Source of the DNA: Casuarius casuarius
Lineage: Eukaryota; Chordata; Aves; Casuariiformes; Casuariidae
Assembly (NCBI GenBank): GCA_003342895.1
Contig: PTFA01000029.1
Location: 558,001-622,000 of the forward strand
DNA: 64,000 bases
Direction: 5' to 3'
The position numbers were made by a program, and so were the translations under genes. Of this stretch, positions 1 to 11,972 are shown one piece after another. How positions within the stretch are numbered: position 1 is the first letter of the stretch; each line of letters starts with the position of its first letter. The notes beneath the pieces were generated by a model that was not told the origin of the DNA, ran no database searches, and worked only from the letters and a program-made list of their open reading frames with translations.

Positions 1-2487
1 AAAGATCATAAAACTGTAAGGAGCAGGAAAAATAGCACATAGCACACAAACATGTAAATTAAGACAAAGAAAATGACTGTAAATGCCAGCAGTCCCTAAA
101 ACATTAGGGACTAATTTCTAACAAACCATTAGCTGCATGGGGAATCGTCAAACATTATTAAATGTAATTTGCTACATCTGTTTTATTATAGAATTCATTT
201 GGCACATATGCTATTTATGTTGTACACTATTTTTTTTTTCTGGAGATACTGTTATTTTCTTTAAGCCTTACCTGACACCAAAGCATGGTACAGCGATTGG
301 GTTAGGACTTGTTTTACTCCTGCTATAGGAACTCAATTTGTATGTTTGCATGCACACTTACATGCGAACCAGCTTCCCTCCTGCCTTCACCTGCCTCCCC
401 CCGGCAGCTGCACATGAATGTTTATGCATTTTGGTCAGCAGCAGGCCCCCCCATGAGTGCTGTTTCTGCTGCCTAATGCTGTGAATGCATGTATGGAGGA
501 CAGAGTCTTCAGCCTCTGCAGGGATACTGTTACCATCAATATCATTGTGCCATTAATATTTAAATGGAAGTATGCTCTGAATTGCATTGTGGTTTTTTAG
601 GCTAATATTCAAGAAGTAGCTGATAGCCTGTAAGCACTGGTATCAACCACATCAGCCAGCCAATGCTGTAATCTTGATCAAAAATAATAATGTCATCCAT
701 AACACTGTAAAGATTTATTAGTTGTGACAGATCTATACATTAACAAATCACTGCATGGTCCTGAATGCCAAGTAAACAGAACCAGTCTCAGAAGGGACAG
801 TAAGACCTTTTGGAAACTCTATTAAGGAGTATTTCACACAGGAAAAATTGCTTTGAAAACAATGCAGACTTTTTCCATGTGCACACTTGAGTGATGGTAG
901 GCTGTATTTCCACTCTTCTCTTCTACAGTAATCTTCTGTCAGGAAGGAGGGTGACTAGCCAACCAAAATGGAGCCCAATAAGTATTTTTTGGTGCAGTTC
1001 TGGTTTGGGTTCTGATATAACCTAAATTTGTTCTGATTTGGTTCTGCTTTGCCTTTTACAAAACTGCAGTATAACTCACACTGAGTTCTGTTTTGAGAAA
1101 ATATCATAGTTAGAATCACTTCTAAGTTTAGTTTAACTCCATTACTATGATGGCAGTAAGGTGATCTTTTTTTCCTGTCACTCATTCTGGTATGCTTTGT
1201 TGGTGGGCAGTTAGGACTTTTCTTGTTGAGGTTTTGATTTTAACAAAAAAAATGTTAAAATCATGGAAAATGCAGACTTACATTATTCAACCTGCCTCTG
1301 CTCTGCTCTGCTCTCAAAGCTGAGCTCTGTCTGGGTTTTGCAGACTTTTCTCCCTTTATATTTAATCCAGACTTTTCTCTTCATCCACACATCTCATCCA
1401 CAGTCCCTCCAGTTCTTTCCTTCTGTGGGATTACATTTCTCCATCCCTCGCTAGTGTTGTCACATTACGGCTCATCTGAATGCCAGTGCAAAGATCTTAT
1501 ACTGCTATTTTTTATCTTCCCCTTTTCTGTCCTCTCAAGCAGATCCACTTCGCTTTCAAGATCTTTCACAAACTGTTCATACTCTAGTGTCCTTCTCTGT
1601 TGATCACTGTCTCCTGGATGGCCCCAGGACACTGGCCTTCTTTGCCCACTTTCTGAACTTTTCAGATTTCCTGCTGTACGTTACACTTAAGAGGAACTCA
1701 CTCTGAACTTCCACCAACCCTTATCCTTTTCCCATACTATCTGCAGGTCTGCTTCTGGCTGAGATTCATAATCCTAACAACAAATGATCATACAAGAGGA
1801 ATCAGGTAGAATGGCAGTTTTTATCCTTTCTTTTGCATTTTCTATCACTAAGCCAGTTGCAGGAAGTGGAAATCTCAAGATAACAGCTACCGCCAACTGA
1901 ACAACTGATGTTTCGTGATCTTAGGGAGGATCAGCCTTTGCCAATCAGTTATGTAAAGGATGGGAATGCAAACATTTGAGGCCGTTCTGTAGAGCTAATT
2001 TATCAAAGATACAAAGGAAAAATTGATTTTAACTAATTTCATTCTTTGGAGAAGAAAAGAAGTCCTTCCTATTTGTCAGTGTCCTGTTTTGACTTTTGAA
2101 ATATTTTAAAAAGGTTTAATCAAAGTAAAATGTTTAAAAATGAGTGAAACGTACTGAGAGACACTCTGTATTTTTTGAATATTAGTGCAACAAGATTTTT
2201 GAAACTTGTCAAAGTAGCTATGGAAAAAAACAGGCAGTACCAATATTCACTCTCATGATGGTGTTTTCTGTGAGGCCTCTGCTTCCTAGTCAACTTAAAA
2301 GATATGGCAGGATCCACTGCACAGACTTCTAACTTGCATTAACTGCTGGAACATGTAATTTGTGGATAATGTTAGAAAAACACTTTAATTAGAGTGCTGA
2401 CCTTGCAGGTATAGAGTTCCTGATATTAATGGATAAATGCTTCATAAACTCTGAAGTTCATGGCTGAGAAAAAAACAAAGTACTAAA
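1..2487. other. Unique noncoding sequence, no gene recognised
   Basis: AT-rich unique DNA. The longest open frame is only 76 codons (955-1185, minus strand) and resembles no known protein. Visible local structure consists of a 10-nt T run at about 230-239, an A run near 1244-1251, and a pyrimidine-rich stretch at about 1290-1560 containing three copies of ctctg (1296-1314). I see no repeat family, promoter or splice-bounded open segment that can be supported. Confidence 0.6.
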
Positions 2488-2630
2488 ATCCTCATTTTAC
2501 AGATGGGTAAGTGAGACCAGAGTGGTGAAGTGATGTGCATAAGGGCATACAGCTACTCAGTGACCAGGCTGAGGTCTGAACCTAGGTTCCTGCTGTCACT
2601 CCAAGTACAGGGCTGCCTTTTCTTCCTAAC
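2488..2630 (-). repeat. MIR-like ancient SINE fragment
   Basis: The + strand reads like the reverse complement of a MIR core. It starts with 'cctcattttacagatg', followed by a degenerate 'gtgaagtgatgtgcataaggg' equivalent of the usual gag-gtta-agtgacttgcccaagg block. Then come 'catacagct', 'gaggtctgaaccta' and a 'ctgtcactccaagtacagggct' segment, in the order expected for MIR. The element therefore lies on the minus strand. The copy is diverged and lacks the 3' L2-like tail. MIR is an inactive tRNA-derived SINE predating the amniote radiation, so this is a fossil insertion. The family call is by eye. Confidence 0.75.
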
Positions 2631-2997
2631 TCATTCAGAGAAAAGTTTTTCACATGGTTTGGTCACTGAGATAAACATCACATGCAACACTTAATTGATA
2701 AAATTTTCTACTTGGGATGGGATGCTGTGAGAATACAAAGGAGGCCTGAGTTTCTTTAACAGCTTTATTAACGGTCTATGAGAAGGTGTGATGAACACAT
2801 GAACTGAATTTGTAGGTACTTCTGATTGAGATGTGGCTTTTACCAGAGGATTTAACACCAGAGACACCAGGATGTTAGGAGCAACAGTCAGAGAAATTGT
2901 GAAATGAACTGAAGCAGAAATATGCTGCTGGAACAGTGCAGAGACCTTGAGGCAAATGACAAGCCTAATGAAATGTGTGTGACTTTGAAGGAAAATA

Positions 2998-3310
2998 CCT
3001 GCGAGGAAGTTGTCAAGAAGGCAGATCCAGGGTCTTCACAGTGGTGCATGGCAGGGACAAGAGACAATGGTCATAAGCTGAAAGAGTAGAGGTTCAGATT
3101 GGATATAAGGAGAAACTTTTTCACCATGAGGACAGTCAAGCAATGGAGCAGGCTGCTGGTAGAGATTGTGCTCTCTCCATCCTTGCAGGTTTTCAAGTCC
3201 AGTTGCCCTGAGCAACTTAGTCTGCTCTCATGGCTGACCCTGCTGTGAGCAGGAGGTTGGGCTAGAGACCTCCTGAGGTCCTTCCAGCCTGAATTGTCCT
3301 ATGATCCTAT
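2998..3310 (+). mobile_element. CR1 LINE, 5'-truncated 3' end (copy 1)
   Basis: About 310 bp matching the 3' portion of a CR1 (chicken repeat 1) non-LTR retrotransposon. Recognisable landmarks in order are a 'ggtcttcacagtggtg' block, 'gggacaagagacaatgg', 'aggagaaactttttcaccatgagg', 'agcaatggagcaggctgc', 'ctgtgagcaggaggttgg', the palindromic 'acctcctgaggtcc', and a terminal tail of about two octamers (tcctatga-tcctat). The 5' truncation is typical because CR1 copies are usually made by incomplete reverse transcription. No reverse transcriptase coding remains. Compared with copy 2 at 45156-45685 it lacks a few bases after the 'ttcaagtcc' position. No target-site duplication is expected or seen. 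Confidence 0.93.
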
Positions 3311-5137
3311 AGAAATGTGACTCACCTCACCCCAAGGCCTTTCTGGGACCTGGAAACATGTTGTTTCCCCTAGGAGAGCGAACACACATGAGGAATTATT
3401 CAGCAACTTTATAACGTGGCTAGGATGCAAGTAAGAAAAACAGGATCTGACCTTTGCTGACCACCTTCTCAGTATAACAAACTAATCTTTGTTTTCCCTC
3501 CTTACCAACTTCAGGCTTTTGTACTTCTCTTTGCCCCTATCTCTTTCTCCCCCCGAACTCTGTGTTATGCCAAGACAACTGGACAGGAGACGTCTTCTGA
3601 ATCAGAGAACAGCGCTCAAGATTGATGGTGTAAAATCATATACCTCCTTCCACACCAGGCTTTTGCATATTGCTTCCAAGCACAGCTCGCCCTACTAGCA
3701 GGCCAAGATTAAATACTGAACTGATATCCCCCACGTGGCACATCTCTGGCTAGACCATCGAATCAGTCAGTGACATGCTACTGGTGGAAAAGTCATCAAT
3801 CTGTCTCCATAGTGACACATCTCCTGTGGAGATATTTCTCGGCAAGGCAAAGGTAAGAAGCAAAGTTACAAAAGGTGTTTTTCTTATGCTGTAGATGATA
3901 TATATATATATATATTTTTTACATTTTCTTCTAAATATGTCTCCTAGCCATGCATGCTTAGGTTATTTTTTCCCTCTTATGAGCACTAGCTTCTCTCATG
4001 TAAAATGTGTCTATGAAAACAGCTAATGGGTTGGAACCAAAGAAGAAAAGCTTTAAGATCTGGACCTAAGTTAACAATAATGGTATCTACATATTTCTAT
4101 AACGCATTCACTTAACGAGAAACCCCTCAGATCCAAACTCCCAGGACTATTACATGTGGCCAGGGTTGAAATGCGGGTCTGACTTCTCCAGAGCTGCTTC
4201 TCTAAAACTCATCTCTAATAATTAACATGCCTTTGCTGGATTAATAAACATGCCAGTGAGAGACTCTCATGCTCATTTTACTTACTTTCAGTCTTGTCCA
4301 TGCTAGCACATAACTTAAAAATATTCTAGTGTTACTTATTGCAGTATTTGGGAATTCTGAAAAATTGCCTGCCACTAGAGGTTATTCAAATTCTGGTCTT
4401 GATGTATTAGCCTAGACAGTTTTAAAGCCATATCTACAGCAAGTAGTTAGCCATACTGCTGAACTGACATTTTTTTAAATGAACTACAAAGAATAGCCTT
4501 TTGTGGTTAGCTTATTTTATTTACAGCGTTTCACATGGTGTGAACATTAAAAATTTACAGAGTAATATTGATTTGCAGCTCCATCAAACCATTTCTACCC
4601 AAACTATGAAACCAAACTGTTTGAGGAAAGGTGCCTTATTCAAATGATTATCTGTGCTGCTCAGAAGGCTGTTCTCTGTGAGGCAGCCGTAAATTCAGCT
4701 TCTGGCAGAAAGTTAGAGGTTCAGAAAGTAAATAATTGCCAGGAAGCATCAGTAAAGGAGTTTTGCTAGTGCTTGTGACCCACAAGAACTGAAGGAGACT
4801 AGTGTGTCTGATATGGGTTTAATAAATCCACTTTCACGCAATGTGGAGGAGCGCGCTGGTTTTTGTTCCCGCAGCCACGGAGGACACAGGGTGGCAGTGT
4901 TGTCAGCCACTTGGCTGACTGAAGAATCGCCCATTTCCATCTAGTGAGAAAGATTTTTGTCAATTATGTCGCTCCCAAGATAAAAGCTAACAGATTTGAA
5001 CAGATCAGAAACCAAATGATACCAGGCAATGGCACCTGGCTTTGCGGTGGCATTTCCACCCGACAAGTGGATTGTAAATGAGAAAAGAAAAAACCCTTCA
5101 CAAATCTGGAAAGCTGCAGAAGTCCAAGTAACCTTTC
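3311..5137. other. Unique noncoding sequence with a TA microsatellite
   Basis: No open frame here exceeds about 69 codons. An exon-like end occurs near 3850, where 'ggcaaag' is followed by 'gtaaga', a good match to a splice donor. The upstream frame is short and unrecognised, so I do not call an exon. The rest is AT-rich unique DNA. Confidence 0.5.
3897..3915. repeat. (TA)n microsatellite
   Basis: An uninterrupted alternating AT/TA tract of about 19 bases followed directly by a T run. It is short enough to be background slippage and is likely to vary in length between individuals. Confidence 0.9.
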
Positions 5138-5158
5138 AAAAAAAAAAAAAAAAAAAAA
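5138..5158. repeat. Poly(A) run, 21 nt
   Basis: Twenty-one consecutive A residues, the longest pure homopolymer noted in the window. It could be the tail of an old retroposed copy on the + strand, but no AATAAA signal lies in the preceding 50 bases and no flanking target-site duplication is obvious. Simple slippage is the safer reading. Confidence 0.95.
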
Positions 5159-5654
5159 CACAAAAAATCAAAAGCGTGTGTTGCAAATAAAAGTGCCCTT
5201 TTCAACCCGAATAATGGGAATTTAATTAGGCATAAAATTTATGAAAGATATTTGAAACGTGATCTTTTCCCTGTTAGGAGAAAACTGGACTAGCTTCAAG
5301 TCTGTGGGAGAGCTGGGTGAGATTCCTATGTAAAAAGATACATCTCCATCAGGAAAGATATATTTGAAACATCTGGTAAAGTTCTTTGGCCAGCTATGTG
5401 TACATCTTGAAAAATATATACAGAATCCTTTTGGTCTTCCCTGTAGTAGACACGTGGAATTAAACTGTATTTCATGCAGATGTTATAAACCAGAATATTC
5501 AGTGCTCGGTTCCTCTGCTCGCAAATCCTGCTCCCATTTTGGAACTAAACTGCCAGAATTTCAAAAGAAATTACTGTGGTGGGATGACCAGCTTTGAAAA
5601 TTCAGGCTTTGCTCATCAGAACAAAGCAGCTAAAAATCCAGATATTTTGGAAGT

Positions 5655-5757
5655 ACTGATCTAATTCTGCTCTCACTTAGTCCTGTTTTACACTCATGTA
5701 ACCCAAGCAATTCTAGAGTAAATCTTTTAGAGTTGCAGGAGCACAAGTTCCAGCAGA
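5655..5757. repeat. Decayed MITE-like palindromic repeat
   Basis: The left part reads 'gatctaattctgctctcactta', followed by a 'tgttttacactcatgtaac' segment. The right end reads 'cagcagaatcaagtt'. This resembles a family of palindromic nonautonomous elements common in bird, turtle and crocodile DNA, with arms of the type 'ctgattctgctctcacttaca...gtgtaa' and inverted copies at the far end. The arms here are strongly diverged, so this is an old inactive remnant. The resemblance is from memory of the pattern and was not searched. Confidence 0.5.
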
Positions 5758-6130
5758 ATCAAGTTCATCTTCACTTATTTAACTCACTGCTTATATTAAC
5801 TCACTAGCATAATAAGGGCCAGAGTCACAATTAATTCAGCCGAAAGCAGCCAGAGTGGAAGAGAAGAAAATAAAGATAGGATTTGGCAGCTCAGTCTGAG
5901 ACTTCTGAACACAGCACATCAAACAAAGATCTGGAAAAAGCAGATGAAACTCCATTTGAAGTTTGCGGGTCAAATCCGCTGAAGACGTAGACACTGGTAC
6001 ATGTTACACAGTAGTGGTGAGAAGGTTATAAAGACATTTCTGAGTAATGTACGTGCTTAGATTTCTCTCTGGAAGGGCAAGTAGCAGCATTAGCAGCTTG
6101 AGCAGAAGGGACAAGGGTGGCCCCTGACCC
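5758..6130. other. Unique noncoding sequence
   Basis: No gene or repeat recognised. This is a moderately AT-rich stretch between the MITE-like remnant and the CpG-dense patch. Confidence 0.5.
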
Positions 6131-6330
6131 TCCGCGGCATCACCACCCGCTTATGGCGTTTGGTGGTGGCAGTTTGCCAGCATCGTTTGGGGGACACCAC
6201 AGAGGCTTAGGTGTCTGTGGATCTGTAGAAAAGGCAACAGGCAGAAGCACAAGTTAGAGCAGCTCTACATTAGTCTGTCGCCGCTCTGTTCGGAGTCCTC
6301 TGCACTGGGTGTAAATTACCCGGCGTGTTC
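6131..6330. other. CpG-dense patch
   Basis: About ten CpG dinucleotides in 200 bases (ccgcgg, cccgc, ggcgt, atcgt, gtcgccg, ttcgg, cccggcg) with GC content clearly above the flanks, where CpG is scarce. Its size is at the lower limit of a CpG island. It could be a small unmethylated regulatory element or recent GC-rich drift. No TATA box, initiator or exon is visible beside it. Confidence 0.4.
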
Positions 6331-6738
6331 AGCAGCTTAGGGCCAGATCTGCAGACACTTAGGCTCTCCAAGTAAATGTAGGTGATAGAATCCATCAGTA
6401 TAATCCATTACCTCTCTCAGCCTAATCTTTTAAGTCTCTGGTAATTTTTTTCATTGGTGAAGTTACTTCAGCACCTGCGGTTTTGCTCTAGAGGATATAG
6501 CGGGAAGGAAAATTGTCCTTGTGAATACAGAATTGCTTTGGTCCATAAAATGGGGCATCCCGGGAAGGATTTATTGTTTATAATGGTCTTATAAGTGATA
6601 GTGAGATAAAAGCAATGTGAGACTTGAAACAACGTGAGTGTTTTAAGGAGGAATATGAGTGACAGGAGATAGTGAAAATACCTTCCTTCCCTTTGCTGGT
6701 ATTTCAGTGTGTCCAGTGAATCAAAAAGGCTTTGCATT

Positions 6739-6772
6739 GGAGAAAAAAAAAGAAAGAAAGAAAAAAAAAAGA
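6739..6772. repeat. A-rich purine tract
   Basis: Thirty-four consecutive purines built from A runs and aaag units. Low-complexity sequence with no associated element. Confidence 0.85.
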
Positions 6773-7476
6773 CTCAGCCATAGTGCAGTTATGCTACTGT
6801 CAAAATTAATGGCAAAGATCCTGTTCATTTTTATCTGGTAGAATCAGCCTTCCTAATGAGAATATGTTATGGACTGGACCCTGCCCACTGTCCCACTTCC
6901 AAAGGGGTAAAGTTGGACTACTTAATTGAAATGCAGGTTATGTCACTGGGAAAATCATGCGGGGGGGAGTTGAGTCTTGTTCTGATGCCAGTTCTGTATC
7001 TTTTGTGAAGATCTGTCTTAATGGTACAGTCCTGTGCTACCTTGTCATACAAACCACTAAAAGAGGGAGGGGGAGGAAGGCAATTCATTCTACAGAAGTA
7101 GGTCCACTAGAGAGGTATTTAGGTTTTATAAATAGGTCTATAAATAATACATTTCTATTTCTGCTGGTTTTATTGCTATTGATATGCAATATAGTCCTCT
7201 GGGTTTAAATCTGCAGATATTTTTATTACTCCAGGTCATTGCCATGTTGCATTGTACAAATAGCACAGTGCATTCACCTCAGCACATGTTTATTTTTGCA
7301 TGCCTCAGTGGGTATCCTGAAAAGATGATGCATTGGGTGTTATCCATTTCTTCTACCTGTCCTTAGATTTTGCTAAGTGCATACTTTTATGGATCAGTTG
7401 AACAGCCCCAATCACTCGGTAATTTAAGATTTTATGCCTGAATGCTGGATGTTATCCTAATAAGTGTGGTGTTTGG

Positions 7477-7493
7477 TGCGTGTGTGTGTGTGG
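7477..7493. repeat. (GT)n microsatellite
   Basis: A short gtg-cgtgtgtgtgtgtg tract followed by 'gaggtg'. It has about six to seven GT units and is probably polymorphic. Confidence 0.8.
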
Positions 7494-10400
7494 AGGTGTA
7501 GAAGAAAATAATGCTTTGTTTCTCCTACGGGCTTCTGCAACTATTTCATGATACTGTCTGCATCTTTGCTAATTGAATAAGGATTATTTTGGAAGTAGAA
7601 AAGCTGTAACAGCTGAATAAGATTCCGTCAGTGTAATTAAAATATTATTGTAGCTGACTTAAAGAGACAATTTCCCTTTTCCCGATGTAAATAGCAGAGG
7701 TGAGTGGTAGGTGGTCAGCTGCTGAGTTTCATTCTGTTCGAACTTGCAGTGTGGAACACCACTAGTTTGTAATAATCCCCTCTTTGAGGATTACTTTAAT
7801 TGTATTGTTATATATGTGAGGTCACCAACTGAGAACAGCGACCGCTTTGTCTGCTGCTGTGTAACTACCCAGGAAAATCTTACATCCTCCATCAAGATAA
7901 GTCTGCGTTCGTTTCTGAATTTTGCCACATGGTATCTAATATATGCACGAACAGCCTTGCTGTAAACTCACACTGCAGGTACAATGCTTGTGTGATTCCA
8001 GTGCGGTGAAATCATGCAGGCACCTCTGTAGTCCCACCGGTCGCTGAGGCTGAGCCAGATGAGCGTAGGGCTGCAAACCTGCACATCGGAAGTGCAAAGC
8101 TGTCATGGCACCACGGAAGCAAAGAGCATCTACAGCAGGGCTGTGGTTGAATCCGGCTCTCCTAAATCCATCCAGCAGCTGTGTGCTTGGAGAATGATGG
8201 AAACCCAAAGGGGTGTGCCAACACAGGCTGTAAAGCATTTAAACTGCCCTGCCATTTCCAAGCAGTGTCCAATGAAATGAAAAGCTCTTCCCTTCTCCCC
8301 AGTTGTCACCTCTGTCATGTCATCCTGCAGAGATCAACCTCTAGCTCAGAGAAAGGCTTTCTCCTAAAATATATTAACCTTGGCTCCCTCCTGTGTCACT
8401 ACTCTAACTGAGAGTTAATGTATTTACCTCTGCTTTTTGCCACCGTCCCCTCCATTCCACTCCACTTTCATTGGTAGTGTGTTGTATTAGCACCCGTAAG
8501 CATATGCCCTTTCCTACATGTCACACGAGCAGAGTGCTGTCGGTAAGACCTATCATTTTTCCGGTGGTGTTCTGGATCGTTAGCACACGGTGTCTCAGTC
8601 TCACCCTCCATACTGGTGCTTTCTCTTAAGTAGATTTCACTGCATAAGTCTCAGTTTCAAAACGATGACTTAAGTGCACATGTTAATTGCAAGATTTAAT
8701 TATACGGCAGAGAAGTTGTGAAATTCTCCTCCTAATTAACAAGGAAAAACTTGGCTTGGGAAAAAGGGTATATAATGGGGAAACGCCTTTTGCATTTCAT
8801 CATTAACAGTTCTCACACATGGTTACCACTGTGGTGCCTGCCCTGCCTCATTGCCTTCCCTGTGTGAGGACGGATTAGGTATAGATGAAGGCCAAAAGGT
8901 CTATGGCCAGAGACCTGCAAGAAAAGCTGGGATGTGGAAGCTGGAGGAAAGCGGAGAAATAGCATCACAAGAGAAATGTCCAGAGAATTCACTGAGCTGC
9001 TTTTCACAGACATGTTGACCTGCAGCAATCAGTGTGAGCCCAAATCAATTTTATTCTGAGATTACTTCCCAAATTGGTATCTAGAGACTTGGTTCGGAGT
9101 CATATCCAGTCTCCAAGAACTACATCCCAGCATTAGACAGGAATCAGAAACTCAGACAAAAAAAATTGCTGCTTCCTAGAAATGAGAATCTGTGTCTGTT
9201 TTCCCTAATCTGTCTGCCTGTCTGTGTACTTGGGCTCTCTTCTTCTCCTAATGTGGATTTCAATATAGGACTCCTGGTTTATTTTATCTTGGGCTTTATT
9301 TTCTTTCTTTTCCCAAGAGTCAGTGCAAGGATTTAGCTGTTCTATTGGCTCTCTTCTCCCTTCCTCTCCCCAGCACTGACTCAGAGAAGCTTTGCTGCCT
9401 GGGCATGTGGGTAGAGCCAACGTCAGTACCGGGGAATCGTAAATGAAAGAACAGCAGAGAAGTGATGTCTTCTTTCGGCCAAGGCTGTGCCACAAGCCCA
9501 TCCTAAACCAGCACAGGAGCTGAAGGGACACGAAGGGCTGCTCACATCCAGGCTGCATCTCCCTCTTCCTATACCTTGTCCCCTTCTCCTTTAGCCTTTG
9601 TCATCACATTATGCCACATTTTTATTTTACCTTTGTGCCTTTAACACTGAATGGCAGCAGAGTTTATACCCCTCACTGGATGAGGAAAGCACCTTCCTTT
9701 CCTTGATATTTCCCACTTTTATTTCTGAGAAACTCTTCGAAAGCATGAAGAAAGCCCAAAGGCAGGCACTGGCTAGGAGTCAGGTCGGCATGCTGGGCAC
9801 GGGCTGGGAGAGCTGCGAGAGGAGGCAGCGGCTGGCAGAGGCACAGGCCAGCAAGGTGCAATGCAGATGAGGACATCCTGCCTATAAATCCTCACTGCGC
9901 CTATAAATCCTTGGTGTCTGTAAATTTGATTTTGTTCAGACCGGTTTTCAAGGGACGTAGCCAGGGTGAACTCGCCGAGCAGGCTGGGGGAGACAGTCTT
10001 GAGGGCAGGAGTGCCTCTGTTTCAGTGAAGTGCTTTATTGTTTTGGAAAAATGGAAAAGCAGGTGAATGTTTCTGGAAACTTTCCTGCAGTGGAGGAGTC
10101 TCCTAAATCCCAGCAATTCCTTCCTGGGGAATCCAGGGCAGCACTGGAAGTTCCTGAAGAGATGAGATAGCAGGAGGATTGTGAGAACAGGCTATACTCT
10201 CTCTTTGCAGGAGCTCGGTGTGGTGAGCTTTACCTTCAAGCATAATTATGCAGTCCTCATACTGTAAGATATTGCAGTGTTTCAGGATTTCCAGATAACT
10301 GATTTGAAAAAAATTGAAAAGTGGCATTTCTATGAAATCAAAAAATTTTGTCCTTCTTTCAAACTTTTTTAAAATTATGTATTATGTTGTAATTCATAAA

Positions 10401-10754
10401 ATAACATAAAAGCCCTTCTAAAATGAGGATTTGAATCTTCGATTTTGACCGTATCAGAAAAATTTTTTGTTTTTTTCTTTGTTTCCAGGTGACCTTCTGT
10501 GGAAATCAACACACTTCCATGGAAAGTTCTGAGACTAATAGTGTGTCTTTTTCATTCATCATGCACTCGGTGTCTGATATTAGAATTCCACATGCTTTTT
10601 CTTTAAGGAACACTGCAAAAATCCATAATTCTGTACTCCCAGACTTCAAGTAATGAATAATCATGTTCACGGATTAACTTAATTAGGCAGCAGAGAGCAT
10701 TCCCTGCAACAGAGTGAAAAAGTGTATATATTCACAGCTAGACAACTGTTCATT

Positions 10755-10850
10755 AGGGGCCTGACCTTGTAGCCATTATTCATGTTGAGTGGTACTCACT
10801 TATGGGAGATACTCCTATTGTCTTCAGCACGCATATTACTATGTAAAATA
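10755..10850. repeat. MITE-like ancient repeat fragment
   Basis: The + strand reads 'ggggcctgaccttgtagcc', 'attattcatgttgagtggtactcactta' and 'actcctattgtcttcagcac' in order. This parallels a widespread amniote palindromic repeat whose arms read 'ggcctgatcctgca' and 'ctcatgtgagtagt' around a central 'cccattgacttcaatggg'. The left arm and centre are recognisable and the right arm has decayed. Identification is by remembered pattern only. Confidence 0.55.
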
Positions 10851-11844
10851 TCGTCTGCCAATGTTATGACTTCCTTAACATCCCAATATTTTCTACCTTC
10901 AATGACACCTGGTGTAAATTATGCAAGCAAATTTTTGAAGAGAAAGCAGTGAAGAGCAGCAGTGCTGTGAATTTCACCACACCTCTGTGAAAAATCTCTC
11001 TTGGCCATATCAGTCAAGTTACCACCCTGGAGCTGAGGTAATGGCAGCCTGCCTTGAATATGCTCCTAGGGCTGCTGCTTTGTGATTTAAACTCTGCTTA
11101 CTTAAACCTTGTGAGGGAACCTGACTCCGCGTTGCAGAGCAGCAGAGGGAAATGGCCGGTTGACCACACTCCACCTGACGGGGCCATTACCAGCAGCTGG
11201 GGGCCAGTTAACATGTTAAAATGGACTAATGCAACTGCAAGCAGTTGTTTTACCAGTGCATCAGGGATGACTGGATTTGAATTGTGGATTCTTCATTTCC
11301 TTCTCTGGGGCTTTCTACATCTTTCTGTCCATTTTCTGTCCTCTTAGCCAGGATGTCTAAGCCTGTCCTTCCAGCCAGGGGCACCTTGCAGCTTATTCTG
11401 CTCAGGCTGTGCGTGCTGAGTGTGCCTGGGAAGCCCAACCAAGGTGGACCGCCCACACACCACACAGCTCTGCAGATGGACAAACCTCTGGCAAGGAAGC
11501 GAGGATGGCCAGGAGCAAACTGCTGCTGCCAGACCAGTTCATGCACCCATTTCTGCCTGTACTCCTTCCCCAGGGCCCCTTGGGAATGCACAGGGAATGG
11601 GCTGCAGGCCGGCTGGGTCATTTGGGTAGTTTCTTCCTCACTATGTTGGTCTTTAGCCACTCCTCTGTCGCAGTAGAGAATAAGCTGAAGCCCAGCACTC
11701 ATCATCAGGCACCAATTTAACAGAGCCATGGATCGTGACATTATTTTTTATTTCTCATTGAACCCATTAGTTGACGGAAGGACTGTTTGGAGGCTCCACC
11801 GTGAGAGCACCTACCCAGGAGATGGGTCTATCTAACATGGAGGA
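10851..11844. other. Noncoding stretch with GC-rich segment and chance open frames
   Basis: From about 11054 to 11741 GC content is raised and several long frames overlap in the same DNA: 163 codons on the minus strand and 130, 103, 97 and 69 codons on the + strand. All these frames being open at once is what low stop-codon density in GC-richer DNA produces. None shows a recognisable domain, signal peptide or family motif. I therefore annotate no gene here. Confidence 0.5.
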
Positions 11845-11972
11845 AGAAGTTGTGTTTCAGGGTCCAATAGTCCACTTGAAGGCTCAGGAGATCTGGGTTC
11901 GTTCCTCACTCTGCTGCAGACTACTTGCAGGATTTTAAAGAACTCACTTATTTCCTGTCCCTTCCTCAGACC
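11845..11972 (+). repeat. MIR-related SINE body fragment
   Basis: The segment reads 'ggctcaggagatctgggttcg' (the tRNA-derived B-box region of MIR-type SINEs), 'ttcctcactctgctgcaga', 'actacttgcagga' and 'aactcacttatttcctgtcccttcctca'. These fall in the order of the MIR core (ctgggttc, ctctgcc, acttgctg, gacc-ttggg, caagtcactt, cctc). It is on the + strand and diverged. Its tail may lie at 12198-12289 after an insertion or heavily decayed gap. Confidence 0.65.

Larger units (their letters stand above)
6331..10754. other. Unique noncoding sequence with short simple repeats
   Basis: No gene recognised. The longest open frame is 117 codons (9205-9558, minus strand); it reads through a pyrimidine-rich stretch on the + strand and matches nothing known. 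A 13-bp direct repeat, gcctataaatcct, occurs at 9880-9892 and 9899-9911. GC rises somewhat at 9480-9870, and several CpGs are scattered at 8000-8160. A splice-acceptor-like signal at 10458-10488 is reported separately among the findings. Confidence 0.5.

Noticed and set aside
5138..5158. Poly(A) run as the tail of a processed pseudogene
   Set aside because: There is no polyadenylation signal close upstream, no target-site duplication, and the preceding sequence matches no known gene.
11250..11741. 163-codon minus-strand frame and overlapping + frames of 130 and 103 codons
   Set aside because: Several frames on both strands are open over the same GC-richer DNA, which is expected from few stop codons. 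None resembles a known protein.
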